Assembly: GCA_900548195.1 (NCBI GenBank)
Contig: URJQ01000045.1
Coordinates: 1 to 20,628 of the forward strand
Length of the DNA stretch: 20,628 nt
Source of the DNA: an uncultured Prevotella sp.
GTDB taxonomy: Bacteria > Bacteroidota > Bacteroidia > Bacteroidales > Bacteroidaceae
Direction: 5' to 3'
Positions 13,425 through 20,628 of this stretch are shown here, piece after piece. Position numbers and translations under genes: made by a program. Under the pieces are notes generated by a model that did not search any database, had not been told where the DNA came from, and was given only the letters and a program-made list of their open reading frames with translations. How positions within the stretch are numbered: the stretch's first letter is position 1; the number at the start of each line of letters is the position of its first letter.

Positions 13425-14654
13425 TTAAGAAAGCAGTCTCCGACTCATATACCGCACAGGATACCAAACAGCAATCCATCCTACGGCAATGACAGTGAAG
13501 AACACAATAGCGACATCGCCATAATGCACACTGACAGGGTAAGCATCCACGATGAAGCTACCACTACTACCACCAAGCTTTACGATACCAAACTGCTGCT
13601 GAAGCCAGCAAAGAAGCAGTCCAATCAGCACGCCAGCGACGGCACCGATAAATGCTATCATCCTGCCTTCAAACATGAAGATATTGGAAATCTGCCGGTC
13701 TGTAGCGCCAAGACAGCGCAATGTCTCCACGTCGTTGCTCTTGTCGATGATAAGCATAGAGAGGCTGCCGATGATGTTGAAGCAAGCCACCACGAGGATA
13801 AACGTGAGGAAGATATAAGCCATGAACTTCTCTATCTGCATAACGGAGAAGGTATCAGCCTGCTGCTCAAAGCGGTCGAGCACCTTAAACTTATCTCCTG
13901 CCACCTCGCGCATCCGCTCTTTCACGGCATTCAGGTCGCTTCCGGGCTTCAGACGTATCTCCAGACTGGTCAGTTCGCCATCGCAACCGAATATATTACG
14001 GGCAAAATGGTTGGAGGTAAGGATGTAATTCTTGTCATATTTCGACTGGTTGACGCAGAATACAACGCCTGGAGAGAGCAGCGAATCAGCCACAAAGCCA
14101 TCCATAGGATTGCTCAAATCCAGTTGACCTTCACGTCGGGGAGCGTAGATATTAAGGTAACCATCCCAACTTGCGCCCACGCCAAGAGCCTGAGTGAGAC
14201 GTATTCCCATCACGCCATATTGCAGGTCAGCGGCTGAAAGCTCGAAGCTGCCAGAGCCGAAGAGAATATCATTGATACGTGTCAGTTCGGAGAAATTATC
14301 ATCCACGCCCTTTATCACCACCATAGCCTGATGGTCTCCATAGACGGCGAGAGCCTGATCCTCGACACTTTCCGTAGCCACTGCCACTTCAGGCATCTGC
14401 TTTATCGTCACCAGAGCAGGGTCGTCAGCAGGAGCATACTTGCCATTAGCTGGCACCACAGCTATCTGAGGGTCAAACTGAGTGAAGAATCCTGCCACCA
14501 TATCGTGAAATCCATTGAACACACTGAGCACCACCACCAGAGCCATCGTTGCCACCATGACACCGATTACGGAGATGAATGATATGATATTGATCACGTT
14601 AGTGCTCTTTTTGGAGAACAGATAACGGCGAGCGAAAAGGAAACCTATGTTCAT
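13425..14654 (-). CDS. LolC/LolE-type ABC transporter permease
   Basis: This 409-residue inner-membrane protein is of the lipoprotein-releasing LolC/LolE (FtsX/MacB) permease group, which with an ATPase extracts lipoproteins for delivery to the outer membrane. The start 'NIGFLFARRYLFSKKSTNVI' is typical. One membrane segment lies near residues 22-46, a large periplasmic domain follows (about 47-270), and three membrane segments come near 272-298 ('FMAYIFLTFILVVACFNIIG'), 325-345 and 375-398. The ATG at 14654 is preferred, with an 11-bp gap to rbfA; a GTG two codons upstream (14660) would leave 5 bp. It is clearly in an operon with rbfA. The ATPase partner is not in the window, as is common in Bacteroidetes. 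It ends directly at a heptamer repeat. Confidence 0.9.
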   Translation of the reverse strand: MNIGFLFARRYLFSKKSTNVINIISFISVIGVMVATMALVVVLSVFNGFHDMVAGFFTQFDPQIAVVPANGKYAPADDPALVTIKQMPEVAVATESVEDQALAVYGDHQAMVVIKGVDDNFSELTRINDILFGSGSFELSAADLQYGVMGIRLTQALGVGASWDGYLNIYAPRREGQLDLSNPMDGFVADSLLSPGVVFCVNQSKYDKNYILTSNHFARNIFGCDGELTSLEIRLKPGSDLNAVKERMREVAGDKFKVLDRFEQQADTFSVMQIEKFMAYIFLTFILVVACFNIIGSLSMLIIDKSNDVETLRCLGATDRQISNIFMFEGRMIAFIGAVAGVLIGLLLCWLQQQFGIVKLGGSSGSFIVDAYPVSVHYGDVAIVFFTVIAVGWIAVWYPVRYMSRRLLS

Positions 14655-14665
14655 TGCCACTTATC

Positions 14666-15001
14666 TTACTTCTTCAGCAGTCCGTCAATCTTCTCCAGAT
14701 AGTCCAAGGAATCATCGAGGAAGAAGCGGAGCTCTGGGATAATACGGAGCTGATTACGAACGCGAGTGCCGAGCTCATAGCGCACGGACTTCTCATTGCC
14801 ACGGATATTCTCCAGCAATTCTTCGCCCTTATCTGAAGGAAATACGCTCAGATAAGCGGTGCAGATGCTGAGGTCTGGGGAAATCTTCACACGGGTCACA
14901 CTGACCAGCACACCGCGCATCATGCGGGTCTGGCTCTGGAATATATCTGCCAATTCCTTCTGAAGGAGGCGGGATATGCGGGCTTGTCTTGTTTCTTGCA
15001 T
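14666..15001 (-). CDS. rbfA: Ribosome-binding factor A
   Basis: This 111-residue protein is of the RbfA family, a KH-fold protein that binds the immature 30S subunit, helps finish processing of the 16S rRNA 5' end and is important in cold shock. Visible marks are the N-terminal helix 'RQARISRLLQKELADIFQ', then 'RGVLVSVTRVKISPDLSICT' leading into 'AYLSVFP', and the C-terminal 'RIIPELRFFLDDSLDYLEKI'. Length fits the family (about 110-130). It is the first gene of a two-gene minus-strand operon with the LolC/LolE-like permease, a pairing often seen in Bacteroidales. Confidence 0.93.
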   Translation of the reverse strand: MQETRQARISRLLQKELADIFQSQTRMMRGVLVSVTRVKISPDLSICTAYLSVFPSDKGEELLENIRGNEKSVRYELGTRVRNQLRIIPELRFFLDDSLDYLEKIDGLLKK

Positions 15002-15027
15002 ATATTATTATTTAATCGTTACGGCTA

Positions 15028-15035
15028 CAAAATTA
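15028..15035 (-). promoter_or_regulatory. Possible -7 element for the rbfA operon
   Basis: TAATTTTG on the minus strand fits TAnnTTTG, 26 bp before the rbfA ATG. No matching upstream TTTG is seen at 19-21 bp. Confidence 0.35.
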
Positions 15036-15087
15036 CAAAGAAAATACCAACAATCCCAATTTTATAACTTATTTTCTCTTAATTTGC

Positions 15088-15119
15088 TTTGGTAAAAAGA
15101 AAAAATGTCATTACTTTTG
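15088..15119 (+). promoter_or_regulatory. Bacteroidetes-type promoter for the acyl-CoA synthetase gene
   Basis: TTTG (15088-15091), a 20-bp spacer and TACTTTTG (15112-15119) match the consensus. The start point near 15126 gives a leader of about 46 nt. Confidence 0.7.
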
Positions 15120-15171
15120 CAGACAAATAACTAAAATACCGAGTCATCGGATACAACCATCAAGAAACACA

Positions 15172-17232
15172 ATGATCAATAACCAACTGCTTCACCCTGA
15201 GAGTATAGTCATCATCGGCGGGTCTAACAATAAGCATAAGCCTGGCGGTGCTATAGTGAGAAACATCCTGCAAGGAGGATATAAGGGCGTTCTGCGCATC
15301 GTCAATCCTAAAGAAGACGAAGTGCAAGGCATCAAGGCGTTCAATGATTGCAAAGTCTTGCCGCCTACAGACCTCGCCATCCTCGTTGTGGCTGCGAAAT
15401 ATTGCCCTGAATACGTGGAATATCTCGCCAGCGAAAAGGGAGTCAAAGCCTTCATCATCATATCTGCCGGATTCGGTGAGGAGACCAAGAAAGGCGCAGA
15501 AATGGAAAACCAGATACTGGCGTCTTGTGAGAAATATGGGTGCGCACTCATCGGTCCTAACTGTATCGGACTGATGAATTCATGGTATCACGGAGTCTTC
15601 ACCAAGCCTATACCTCAGTTGCGCACCAACGGCGTCGATTTCATCTCCAGCTCTGGAGCCACAGCCGTCTTCATCCTTGAGTCGGCTGTGAGCAAAGGTC
15701 TGCCGTTCAATTCCGTATGGAGCGTAGGAAATGCTAAGCAGATAAATGTGGAAGAGGTGCTGCAATACATGGACGAGACCTTCGACCCTGAACGCGATTC
15801 CCATATCAAACTGCTCTATATCGAGAATGTCTCCGACCCTGACAAGCTCCTTTTCCATGCCAGTTCGCTCATACGAAAGGGTTGCCGCATCGCAGCCATC
15901 AAGTCAGGTAGCTCCGAAAGCGGTTCGAGAGCGGCAAGCAGTCATACAGGTGCCATAGCAAGCAGCGACTCCGCTGTGGAAGCTCTGCTCAGAAAAGCGG
16001 GCATAGTGCGTTGCTTCTCTCGTGAGGAACTCACCACAGTGGGCTGTATATTCACCCTGCCGAAGTTCTCTGGAAAGAATTTTGCCATCGTCACCCACGC
16101 TGGAGGCCCGGGCGTCATGCTCACCGATGCTCTCGCCAAGGGCGGACTGCAGGTGCCTAAGCTTGAAGGTCCTCTGGTGGAAGAACTGAAAGCGCAGCTT
16201 TTCCCTGGTGCCGCCGTATCCAATCCTATCGATATCCTCGCCACTGGCACGCCTGAGCATCTCGGCATTGCCATAGACTATTGCGAGAAGAAATTTGATA
16301 ATATCGACGCTATCTTCGTCATATTCGGTAGTCCTGGTCTCGTGCAACTATACGAAGCATACGACGTGCTACACAAGAAGATACTGGAATGCAAGAAGCC
16401 TATCTTCCCTATCCTGCCAAGTATGAACACTGCCGGACCGGAAGTGGCTGAGTTCCTTGCCAAGGGACACGTCAATTTTGCTGACGAAGTGACCGTGGCA
16501 AACTGTCTCGTCCGCGTCATGAATACTCCTAATCCAGCACCTTCGGAGCTCGAACTCTATGGTGTCGATGTGATAAAGATACGCGACATCATCAGTGGAA
16601 TAAAGGAATCTGGCTATCTGCCACCACATCTCGTACGCGAGATATTCTCATGCGCCGGCATTCCTACTGTCCCTGAATGTGTCTCTGCCGACAAAGACAC
16701 GCTCCTTGCCTTCGCTGAAAAGGTGGGTTATCCTGTCGTAGCAAAGGTTGTGGGACCTGTGCATAAGAGCGACGTAGGTGGCGTGTCGCTCAATATACGC
16801 ACCAAGGAGCACCTCGATATGGAGATAGAGCGACTGATGCAGATCCCTGATGCCACCGCTGTCATGGTGCAGAAGATGATAAAAGGCACCGAACTATTCA
16901 TCGGAGCTAAGTATGAGCCTCGCTTCGGTCACATCGTACTGTGCGGTCTTGGCGGCATATTCGTCGAAGTGCTCAAGGATGTCTCCAGCGGACTTGCTCC
17001 TCTCTCCGTCTCAGAAGCTGAGTCCATGATTCACAGTTTGCGTGGATATAAGATAATAAAAGGTACGCGAGGACAGAAAGGCATCAATGAGCATAAGTAC
17101 ATGGAAATCATCGTCCGCCTATCCACCATCCTCCGTTTTGCCACAGAGATAAAGGAGATGGACATCAATCCGCTCCTCGCCGACGCCGACAACGTCATCG
17201 CTGTCGATGCTCGCATCAGAGTGGAGAAATAA
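15172..17232 (+). CDS. ADP-forming acetyl-CoA/acyl-CoA synthetase (alpha-beta fusion)
   Basis: This 686-residue cytosolic enzyme interconverts acyl-CoA, ADP and phosphate with acid, CoA and ATP, saving energy from acyl-CoA made in fermentation. Domains run in order: CoA-binding Rossmann fold (about 5-130, 'IVIIGGSNNKHKPGGAIVRN', 'CALIGPNCIGLMN'), succinyl-CoA-ligase-like domains (about 150-450), and an ATP-grasp domain (about 475-686, 'GYPVVAKVVGPVHKSDVGGV', 'CGLGGIFVEVLKD', 'EMDINPLL'). The phosphohistidine is His258 in 'ASSHTGAIASSD'. The usual alpha and beta chains are fused in one protein. It has its own promoter, is divergent from rbfA, and a family B repeat starts 2 bp after its stop. 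Acetate is the commonest substrate, but propionate, branched-chain or aryl acids are possible. Function of the family is firm; substrate is not. Confidence 0.92.
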   Translation: MINNQLLHPESIVIIGGSNNKHKPGGAIVRNILQGGYKGVLRIVNPKEDEVQGIKAFNDCKVLPPTDLAILVVAAKYCPEYVEYLASEKGVKAFIIISAGFGEETKKGAEMENQILASCEKYGCALIGPNCIGLMNSWYHGVFTKPIPQLRTNGVDFISSSGATAVFILESAVSKGLPFNSVWSVGNAKQINVEEVLQYMDETFDPERDSHIKLLYIENVSDPDKLLFHASSLIRKGCRIAAIKSGSSESGSRAASSHTGAIASSDSAVEALLRKAGIVRCFSREELTTVGCIFTLPKFSGKNFAIVTHAGGPGVMLTDALAKGGLQVPKLEGPLVEELKAQLFPGAAVSNPIDILATGTPEHLGIAIDYCEKKFDNIDAIFVIFGSPGLVQLYEAYDVLHKKILECKKPIFPILPSMNTAGPEVAEFLAKGHVNFADEVTVANCLVRVMNTPNPAPSELELYGVDVIKIRDIISGIKESGYLPPHLVREIFSCAGIPTVPECVSADKDTLLAFAEKVGYPVVAKVVGPVHKSDVGGVSLNIRTKEHLDMEIERLMQIPDATAVMVQKMIKGTELFIGAKYEPRFGHIVLCGLGGIFVEVLKDVSSGLAPLSVSEAESMIHSLRGYKIIKGTRGQKGINEHKYMEIIVRLSTILRFATEIKEMDINPLLADADNVIAVDARIRVEK

Positions 17233-17234
17233 AT

Positions 17235-17315
17235 AAATGAAGAATATTCTAAATGAAGAATGTAGAATGGAGAATGAAGAATGGCTTGCGCCGTTGCGTT
17301 CTTCATTCTCCATTC
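17235..17315 (+). repeat. Family B heptamer repeat, copy 2, with 17-bp palindrome
   Basis: It begins 2 bp after the synthetase stop with AAATGAAGAATATTCTAAAT and reaches GCCGTTGCG at 17298, matching 5425-5481 apart from one extra 7-bp unit. A 17-base arm (17265-17281) is perfectly complementary to 17299-17315, so the copy folds on itself around the GCGCCGTTGCG loop. More TTCTTCATTC units follow to 17330. Confidence 0.85.
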
Positions 17316-17345
17316 TTCATTCTTCATTCGGTAAGCCGCCACTGT

Positions 17346-17367
17346 GTCAGCCGCGTTACCGGCTGAC
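17346..17367. repeat. Short G/C-rich inverted repeat
   Basis: GTCAGCCG (17346-17353) pairs with CGGCTGAC (17360-17367) around CGTTAC. It lies between the family B repeat and the terminator, in a gene-free stretch. No T-run follows, so it is not a complete terminator. Confidence 0.6.
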
Positions 17368-17403
17368 GTTAGTTAGCAACCGCAAGCCATTCTTCATTTA
17401 GAA

Positions 17404-17446
17404 ACAGCGACATTTTCAGGATAAAATCATGTCGCTGTGATATTTT
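17404..17446 (+). terminator. Intrinsic terminator after the acyl-CoA synthetase
   Basis: ACAGCGACAT (17404-17413) pairs perfectly with ATGTCGCTGT (17429-17438), followed by GATATTTTTATTTT. It lies about 170 bp after the stop, beyond the repeat, suggesting the mRNA carries the repeat in its 3' end. Confidence 0.75.
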
Positions 17447-17477
17447 TATTTTAAAAAATCATAAAAAAAACAAAAAT

Positions 17478-17486
17478 CCCCCCCCC
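17478..17486 (+). other. C9 homopolymer tract
   Basis: Nine consecutive C residues interrupt very A/T-rich DNA about 37 bp upstream of a TAnnTTTG element for the large secreted protein gene. Such tracts are prone to slippage. Confidence 0.7.
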
Positions 17487-17522
17487 GTTTTAATAATCAC
17501 AATAAATACCAGAAATAATTCA

Positions 17523-17530
17523 TAAATTTG
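17523..17530 (+). promoter_or_regulatory. Possible -7 element for the large secreted protein gene
   Basis: TAAATTTG matches TAnnTTTG. No TTTG occurs 19-21 bp upstream; the nearest T-run is GTTTT at 17487-17491, 31 bp away. If used, the leader would be about 165 nt. Confidence 0.4.
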
Positions 17531-17598
17531 CAGATGCAATAATAGAAAGCAGGGAAAAAACAGGGGCTAAAAGTAACTCTAAAAATCCTTTACATATC

Positions 17599-17653
17599 AA
17601 GCGACCATCCATCATGCGCCACTCAATGGCGAACTATCGCTTCCTTTTTTTTT
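17599..17653 (+). promoter_or_regulatory. Terminator-like hairpin in the leader (possible attenuator)
   Basis: An outer stem AAGCGA/TCGCTT (17599-17604 with 17637-17642) encloses an inner stem CGCCA/TGGCG (17617-17621 with 17627-17631), followed by CC and a run of nine T. It sits 50 bp upstream of the ATG of the large secreted protein. It could end transcription early unless remodelled; pairing is short, so this is tentative. Confidence 0.4.
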
Positions 17654-17702
17654 ACCATGTTGTTGCACAAGAAGAAAAACTAAAAAGAAAAACTATAATA
17701 TC

Positions 17703-20183
17703 ATGAACAAGAAAAAACTAAGAAGCGAAGGCTGTAAGCCAGCTGCTCCGGCATCCATCTTCAGAAGATGGTTCCTCACATCTATCATTCTTTGTTTCAC
17801 TATGTCTGCCAATGCACAGACTGGAGACATTTTGGGCAGCGGTGCTTTCCATGGTCTTAATGACCTCCCTGGCAAGACGTTACAGGATCTTTTAGACAAT
17901 GCCACCAATGCGACGACCTTCAGTATGACCGACCCAAACAAAGTCTTCTTCCTCTACAACCTTGAGACAAAGCAATTCCTCAATTCAGGCAGTTATTGGG
18001 GAACCCATGTATCCCTCAAATATTATGGACTTCCGCTTTGGGTAGATAAAGTAAAGCTTGGTGGTACTACTTATGACGACCGCATCAACTTCGCCCAGAG
18101 ACTCAAGACTGGACAGGGACCATATATCGCATGGGTTTTAAGAAAAAATAGCGCAGACGACGTGAATTCCGGTTGCTATACCGATGTCAAGACAGAAGAA
18201 GCCACTGGATGGTATTTCGAACCAACTAACGATGGCAAAAATTCATATAAAATATATACGAAACCAAAGGATGATAGTAATACTAAATACTATCTCCATG
18301 GCAATCCAGACCCTTACGCAGACAAAAGATGTGAAGCTGACAAAGATGAAAATAATCAATTGGTAAAAGACTATGGCACATGGCGAGTATTCTCCTTGGC
18401 ACAGCTCCATGAGATACAGATGAACGACATGCAGAACATGACAGAGTCGCTCGAATTCTCCTTCATGCTTACCTGTCCTTCTTTCTCACGTGGAGATTTG
18501 AATATCCAGAATTGGACATCAACAGTTTGGACCGGAGGTGAAAGCAAAGTCAGATTTGGATTGGAACATCTTTATAACAAATCGCCTAAAATTACGACAA
18601 ACACTGGTGGCTATATGACATATGATGTAGATGATGTAGCGAGTGTTGTAAACGGATACACCTTTCATGAAAATAACATTACGAACAGCAATGACTACCA
18701 GGTCCACCTCGGTAAATATTTCTGCGCAGATGCAAAGAACACAAGAGGACGATTATATCAAGATATCAAAGTCACAGTCTGTGGCACTTACGTCATAGAA
18801 TGTAAAGCTTACTCCAACACAACGAAAGCGAAACTCTTCGCCGAAGTGGTGGACAAGGATGGAAATGTGATAGAGAATACACTGCATACCACTGTGCTAT
18901 GGCAGACAAGTAATATGTCGTCACAGCAAAAGAAAGATCTACACATCGAAGAACAGAACATGGACTATGCCGGTCGTAACTTCTACAACTCTTCTCAATA
19001 CACCAATAGCGTTCTCGTACTTGTCTCTGAAGAAAGCCTCAATAAAGGAGCTAAAATCAGATTCGGAATTCAGATTGGTGATGACCAAAACGACACTCAA
19101 ATCGATGCTAATGCCAAGGAATGGACCGTATTCGATGACTTCGGCCTGCTATTTGCTGCAAAAGGTACAGAGACCGACCTCATCCTCGACGAGGACGCTC
19201 CTGACCTCAATTATCTCAAAGAATGTAGCAACACTTACCAAAATGCCATCCTCCACCTCAACAAGTCTTTCCAGACAGATAAGTGGACGTCTATAATTCT
19301 GCCTGTAAACCTCAACAGATTTCAGTTTACGAATGCATTTGGAGCCAATGCCAAACTGGCTGAACTCAAAACGGTTGTCGGTAAGGAAATACGCTTCGAG
19401 ACAATAAAACTACAGGATATGAAAGATGAAGACGTTGCGCTCGTAGCCTACAAGCCTTACATTCTCTACTCTACTGAAGTAAACAAAAAGACACCTGCAT
19501 ATCAAGCTACTCTCACAGAGACAGAAGGTTCACATGAGGCACGTTATGTAAGAATCAAGGAAAACCATATCGGTATTCCTAATGTCACATTTGCAACTAA
19601 AAATAACGCAAACGACCTGTCACAGATGGACGAGAACTGGCTCACCAAAGCCTCTTACGATGATGCAAACAGCCAGCTGACCATCCACGGCACATTCGCC
19701 AGAACATTTGCCCCTAATTCCACACAGGACGAAACGACCTATGTCTGGAATTTCAATGACAAGAACTATAACAAGGATGATAAAGGCAAAATCATCGAAG
19801 GACGCCCAGATCTGATAGGATGCTACTTCCTCGACCAAGGCAAGATGTGGTACTCTGCCTCTCGTCCACGCGGTCTCCGTGGCTTCTCATGCTGGATAGC
19901 TCCAAAGAAACAAGGTACTGCAACACCGGCTAATGCCAAACTCTTCCTCGATGGCATCGACATGACTGGCACCACAGACATCGAAGATATCTTCGGAGGG
20001 GAAGAAGGCAAGAAAGTGGAGAAGTTCGCCAACGGTATCTACAACATCAACGGACAACTCGTCCGTGCCAACGGCGACTCCACAGAAGGTCTCCCTGAAG
20101 GTCTATACATAATCAACGGCAAAAAAACGCCTTGTAAAGCACTAATAATCTTAATACCTATAAATACCTATCCCGCCCAATGA
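17703..20183 (+). CDS. Large secreted protein of unknown function, C-terminal tail frameshifted
   Basis: This 826-residue product has a signal peptide with a long basic start (RRWFLTSIILCF core, cleavage near SANA-Q at 38/39). I do not recognise a catalytic domain. The middle (about 240-490) is beta-rich with a module holding 'DIKVTVCGTYVIECKAYSNT' and 'WTVFDDFGLLF', resembling a carbohydrate-binding or jelly-roll fold. About 520-770 includes 'KWTSIILPVNLNRFQFTNAFG', a pattern seen in other Prevotella surface proteins. The end reads 'FANGIYNINGQLVRANGD' then 'GLPEGLYIINGKK', the usual secretion/sorting tail. After GKK (806-808) the frame gives TPCKALIILIPINTYPAQ instead of the expected basic end. 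Removing one A from the A7 run at 20121-20127 gives RLVKH and a TAA at 20143-20145, the normal tail. An adhesin or glycan-binding role is a guess. A small-protein gene follows 100 bp downstream. Confidence 0.75.
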   Translation: MNKKKLRSEGCKPAAPASIFRRWFLTSIILCFTMSANAQTGDILGSGAFHGLNDLPGKTLQDLLDNATNATTFSMTDPNKVFFLYNLETKQFLNSGSYWGTHVSLKYYGLPLWVDKVKLGGTTYDDRINFAQRLKTGQGPYIAWVLRKNSADDVNSGCYTDVKTEEATGWYFEPTNDGKNSYKIYTKPKDDSNTKYYLHGNPDPYADKRCEADKDENNQLVKDYGTWRVFSLAQLHEIQMNDMQNMTESLEFSFMLTCPSFSRGDLNIQNWTSTVWTGGESKVRFGLEHLYNKSPKITTNTGGYMTYDVDDVASVVNGYTFHENNITNSNDYQVHLGKYFCADAKNTRGRLYQDIKVTVCGTYVIECKAYSNTTKAKLFAEVVDKDGNVIENTLHTTVLWQTSNMSSQQKKDLHIEEQNMDYAGRNFYNSSQYTNSVLVLVSEESLNKGAKIRFGIQIGDDQNDTQIDANAKEWTVFDDFGLLFAAKGTETDLILDEDAPDLNYLKECSNTYQNAILHLNKSFQTDKWTSIILPVNLNRFQFTNAFGANAKLAELKTVVGKEIRFETIKLQDMKDEDVALVAYKPYILYSTEVNKKTPAYQATLTETEGSHEARYVRIKENHIGIPNVTFATKNNANDLSQMDENWLTKASYDDANSQLTIHGTFARTFAPNSTQDETTYVWNFNDKNYNKDDKGKIIEGRPDLIGCYFLDQGKMWYSASRPRGLRGFSCWIAPKKQGTATPANAKLFLDGIDMTGTTDIEDIFGGEEGKKVEKFANGIYNINGQLVRANGDSTEGLPEGLYIINGKKTPCKALIILIPINTYPAQ

Positions 20184-20283
20184 AAAGCCAACAGTGGCTT
20201 TGAAAGGGTGGGAAATGGAAAACAATAGAGGAATAAAGAGTAAGGGAACATCATAACACTACATTTTAATACAAGACGAAAAC

Positions 20284-20505
20284 ATGAAAAATATGAATAC
20301 AAGCAAAAAGATGTACAACACTCCCGAACTGGAGTTTCTCGCTAATGAGACCATGCTCATGGTAAACACATGGAACGTGGATAAGGTCGATGACGATCCG
20401 GATTGGGAAAAGAACCATCCAAACGATTGGGGCAACATCTTCTTTGATAAGGGTCAGGGCAACTACAATGGAGAATACGATCCATGGAATTCTGACAACT
20501 GGTAA
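20284..20505 (+). CDS. Small Asp/Trp-rich protein of unknown function
   Basis: This is a 73-residue protein with five Trp (30, 41, 49, 68, 73) and many Asp and Asn. It has no signal peptide, membrane segment or Cys. The start 'TSKKMYNTPELEFLANETML' resembles the K-K-x-Y-x-x-P-E-x-E opening of many short, uncharacterised Bacteroidales proteins. The C-terminal half is repetitive in D/N/W/G ('DDDPDWEKNHPNDWGN', 'YNGEYDPWNSDNW') and looks disordered or metal-binding. No promoter of the usual type lies in the 100 bp before it. A 7-bp hairpin (20184-20190 with 20195-20201) right after the upstream stop lacks a T-run, so co-transcription with the large secreted protein is likely. It could be a partner or modified-peptide precursor of that protein; no modifying enzyme is in view. 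A family A repeat follows 17 bp after its stop. Confidence 0.6.
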   Translation: MKNMNTSKKMYNTPELEFLANETMLMVNTWNVDKVDDDPDWEKNHPNDWGNIFFDKGQGNYNGEYDPWNSDNW

Positions 20506-20522
20506 TACCCTCTCCATTCGTC

Positions 20523-20628
20523 ATAAAACATCAATAAAAAAAATAGTTTTGTGGTTTTGTTGTTTTGTTGTTTAAGTTTGTCATGTTAAAACACTCAACA
20601 AAATCACTAAACAACAAAACCACTAAAC
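20523..20628 (+). repeat. Family A intergenic repeat, copy 3 (cut by window end)
   Basis: It begins ATAAAACATCAATAAA 17 bp after the small-protein stop, continues with TAGTTTTGTGGTTTTGTTG, then GTTTGTCATGTTAAAACA, and ends with the inverted arm AAATCACTAAACAACAAAAC at the window edge. It aligns with copy 2 read on the minus strand. By that comparison about 50 bp, including the second end motif, lies beyond the window. Confidence 0.75.

Overview
The window looks like chromosomal DNA of a Bacteroidota organism, most likely of the Prevotella/Segatella group. The grounds are: promoters of the form TTTG - 19 or 20 bp - TAnnTTTG rather than the E. coli type (five good examples, four with exactly 19 bp); A-rich leaders without Shine-Dalgarno sequences; signal peptides ending in SANAQ or AFAQ; a Bacteroidetes-type periplasmic M16 peptidase, an OmpA-family porin-like protein and a PL1 pectate lyase; C-terminal tails of the 'YN-x-x-G-x-x-V ... 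KG-[IV]-x-[IL]-x-NGKK-x-x-VK' kind; and a Caulimovirus-type N-terminal domain fused to RNase HI. No rRNA, tRNA, insertion sequence, prophage or CRISPR array was found.

Layout. 1-327 (minus): antitoxin gene followed by the first 27 codons of a RelE/YafQ-like toxin cut by the window edge. 457-4465 (minus): a formylglycine-enzyme-like lipoprotein, an OPT-family transporter 3 bp upstream of it, and mannose-1-phosphate guanylyltransferase. 4665-5414 (plus): RNase HI, divergent from the guanylyltransferase. 5415-5794: a gene-free patch packed with heptamer repeats and palindromes, ending in a bidirectional terminator. 5795-8605 (minus): large M16 protease. 8606-9308: gene-free, but with a canonical plus-strand promoter and a strong terminator about 190 nt apart and no ATG between them, so probably a small-RNA gene. 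9309-11513 (minus): secreted pectate lyase. 12051-13160 (plus): OmpA-family protein. 13425-15001 (minus): rbfA and a LolC/LolE-type permease. 15172-17232 (plus): ADP-forming acyl-CoA synthetase. 17703-20183 (plus): large secreted protein of unknown function whose C-terminal tail appears broken by one extra A in an A7 run. 20284-20505 (plus): a 73-residue Asp/Trp-rich small protein of unknown function.

The genes are mostly housekeeping and envelope functions (peptide import, nucleotide-sugar supply, lipoprotein sorting, ribosome maturation, acyl-CoA energy conservation, polysaccharide breakdown) and do not form one pathway. The most unusual structure is intergenic. At least two dispersed repeat families sit just downstream of stop codons. 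Family A has a TAAAATATCAATA end and a TTTTGTTGTTTAGT-type inner arm, with four copies, always with the same end toward the upstream gene. Family B is made of GAAGAAT-type heptamers, with three copies. A 33-bp G/C-tract repeat is also present in two identical copies. These repeats, the orphan RNA and the secreted-protein/small-protein pair at the right end are the best candidates for undescribed biology.
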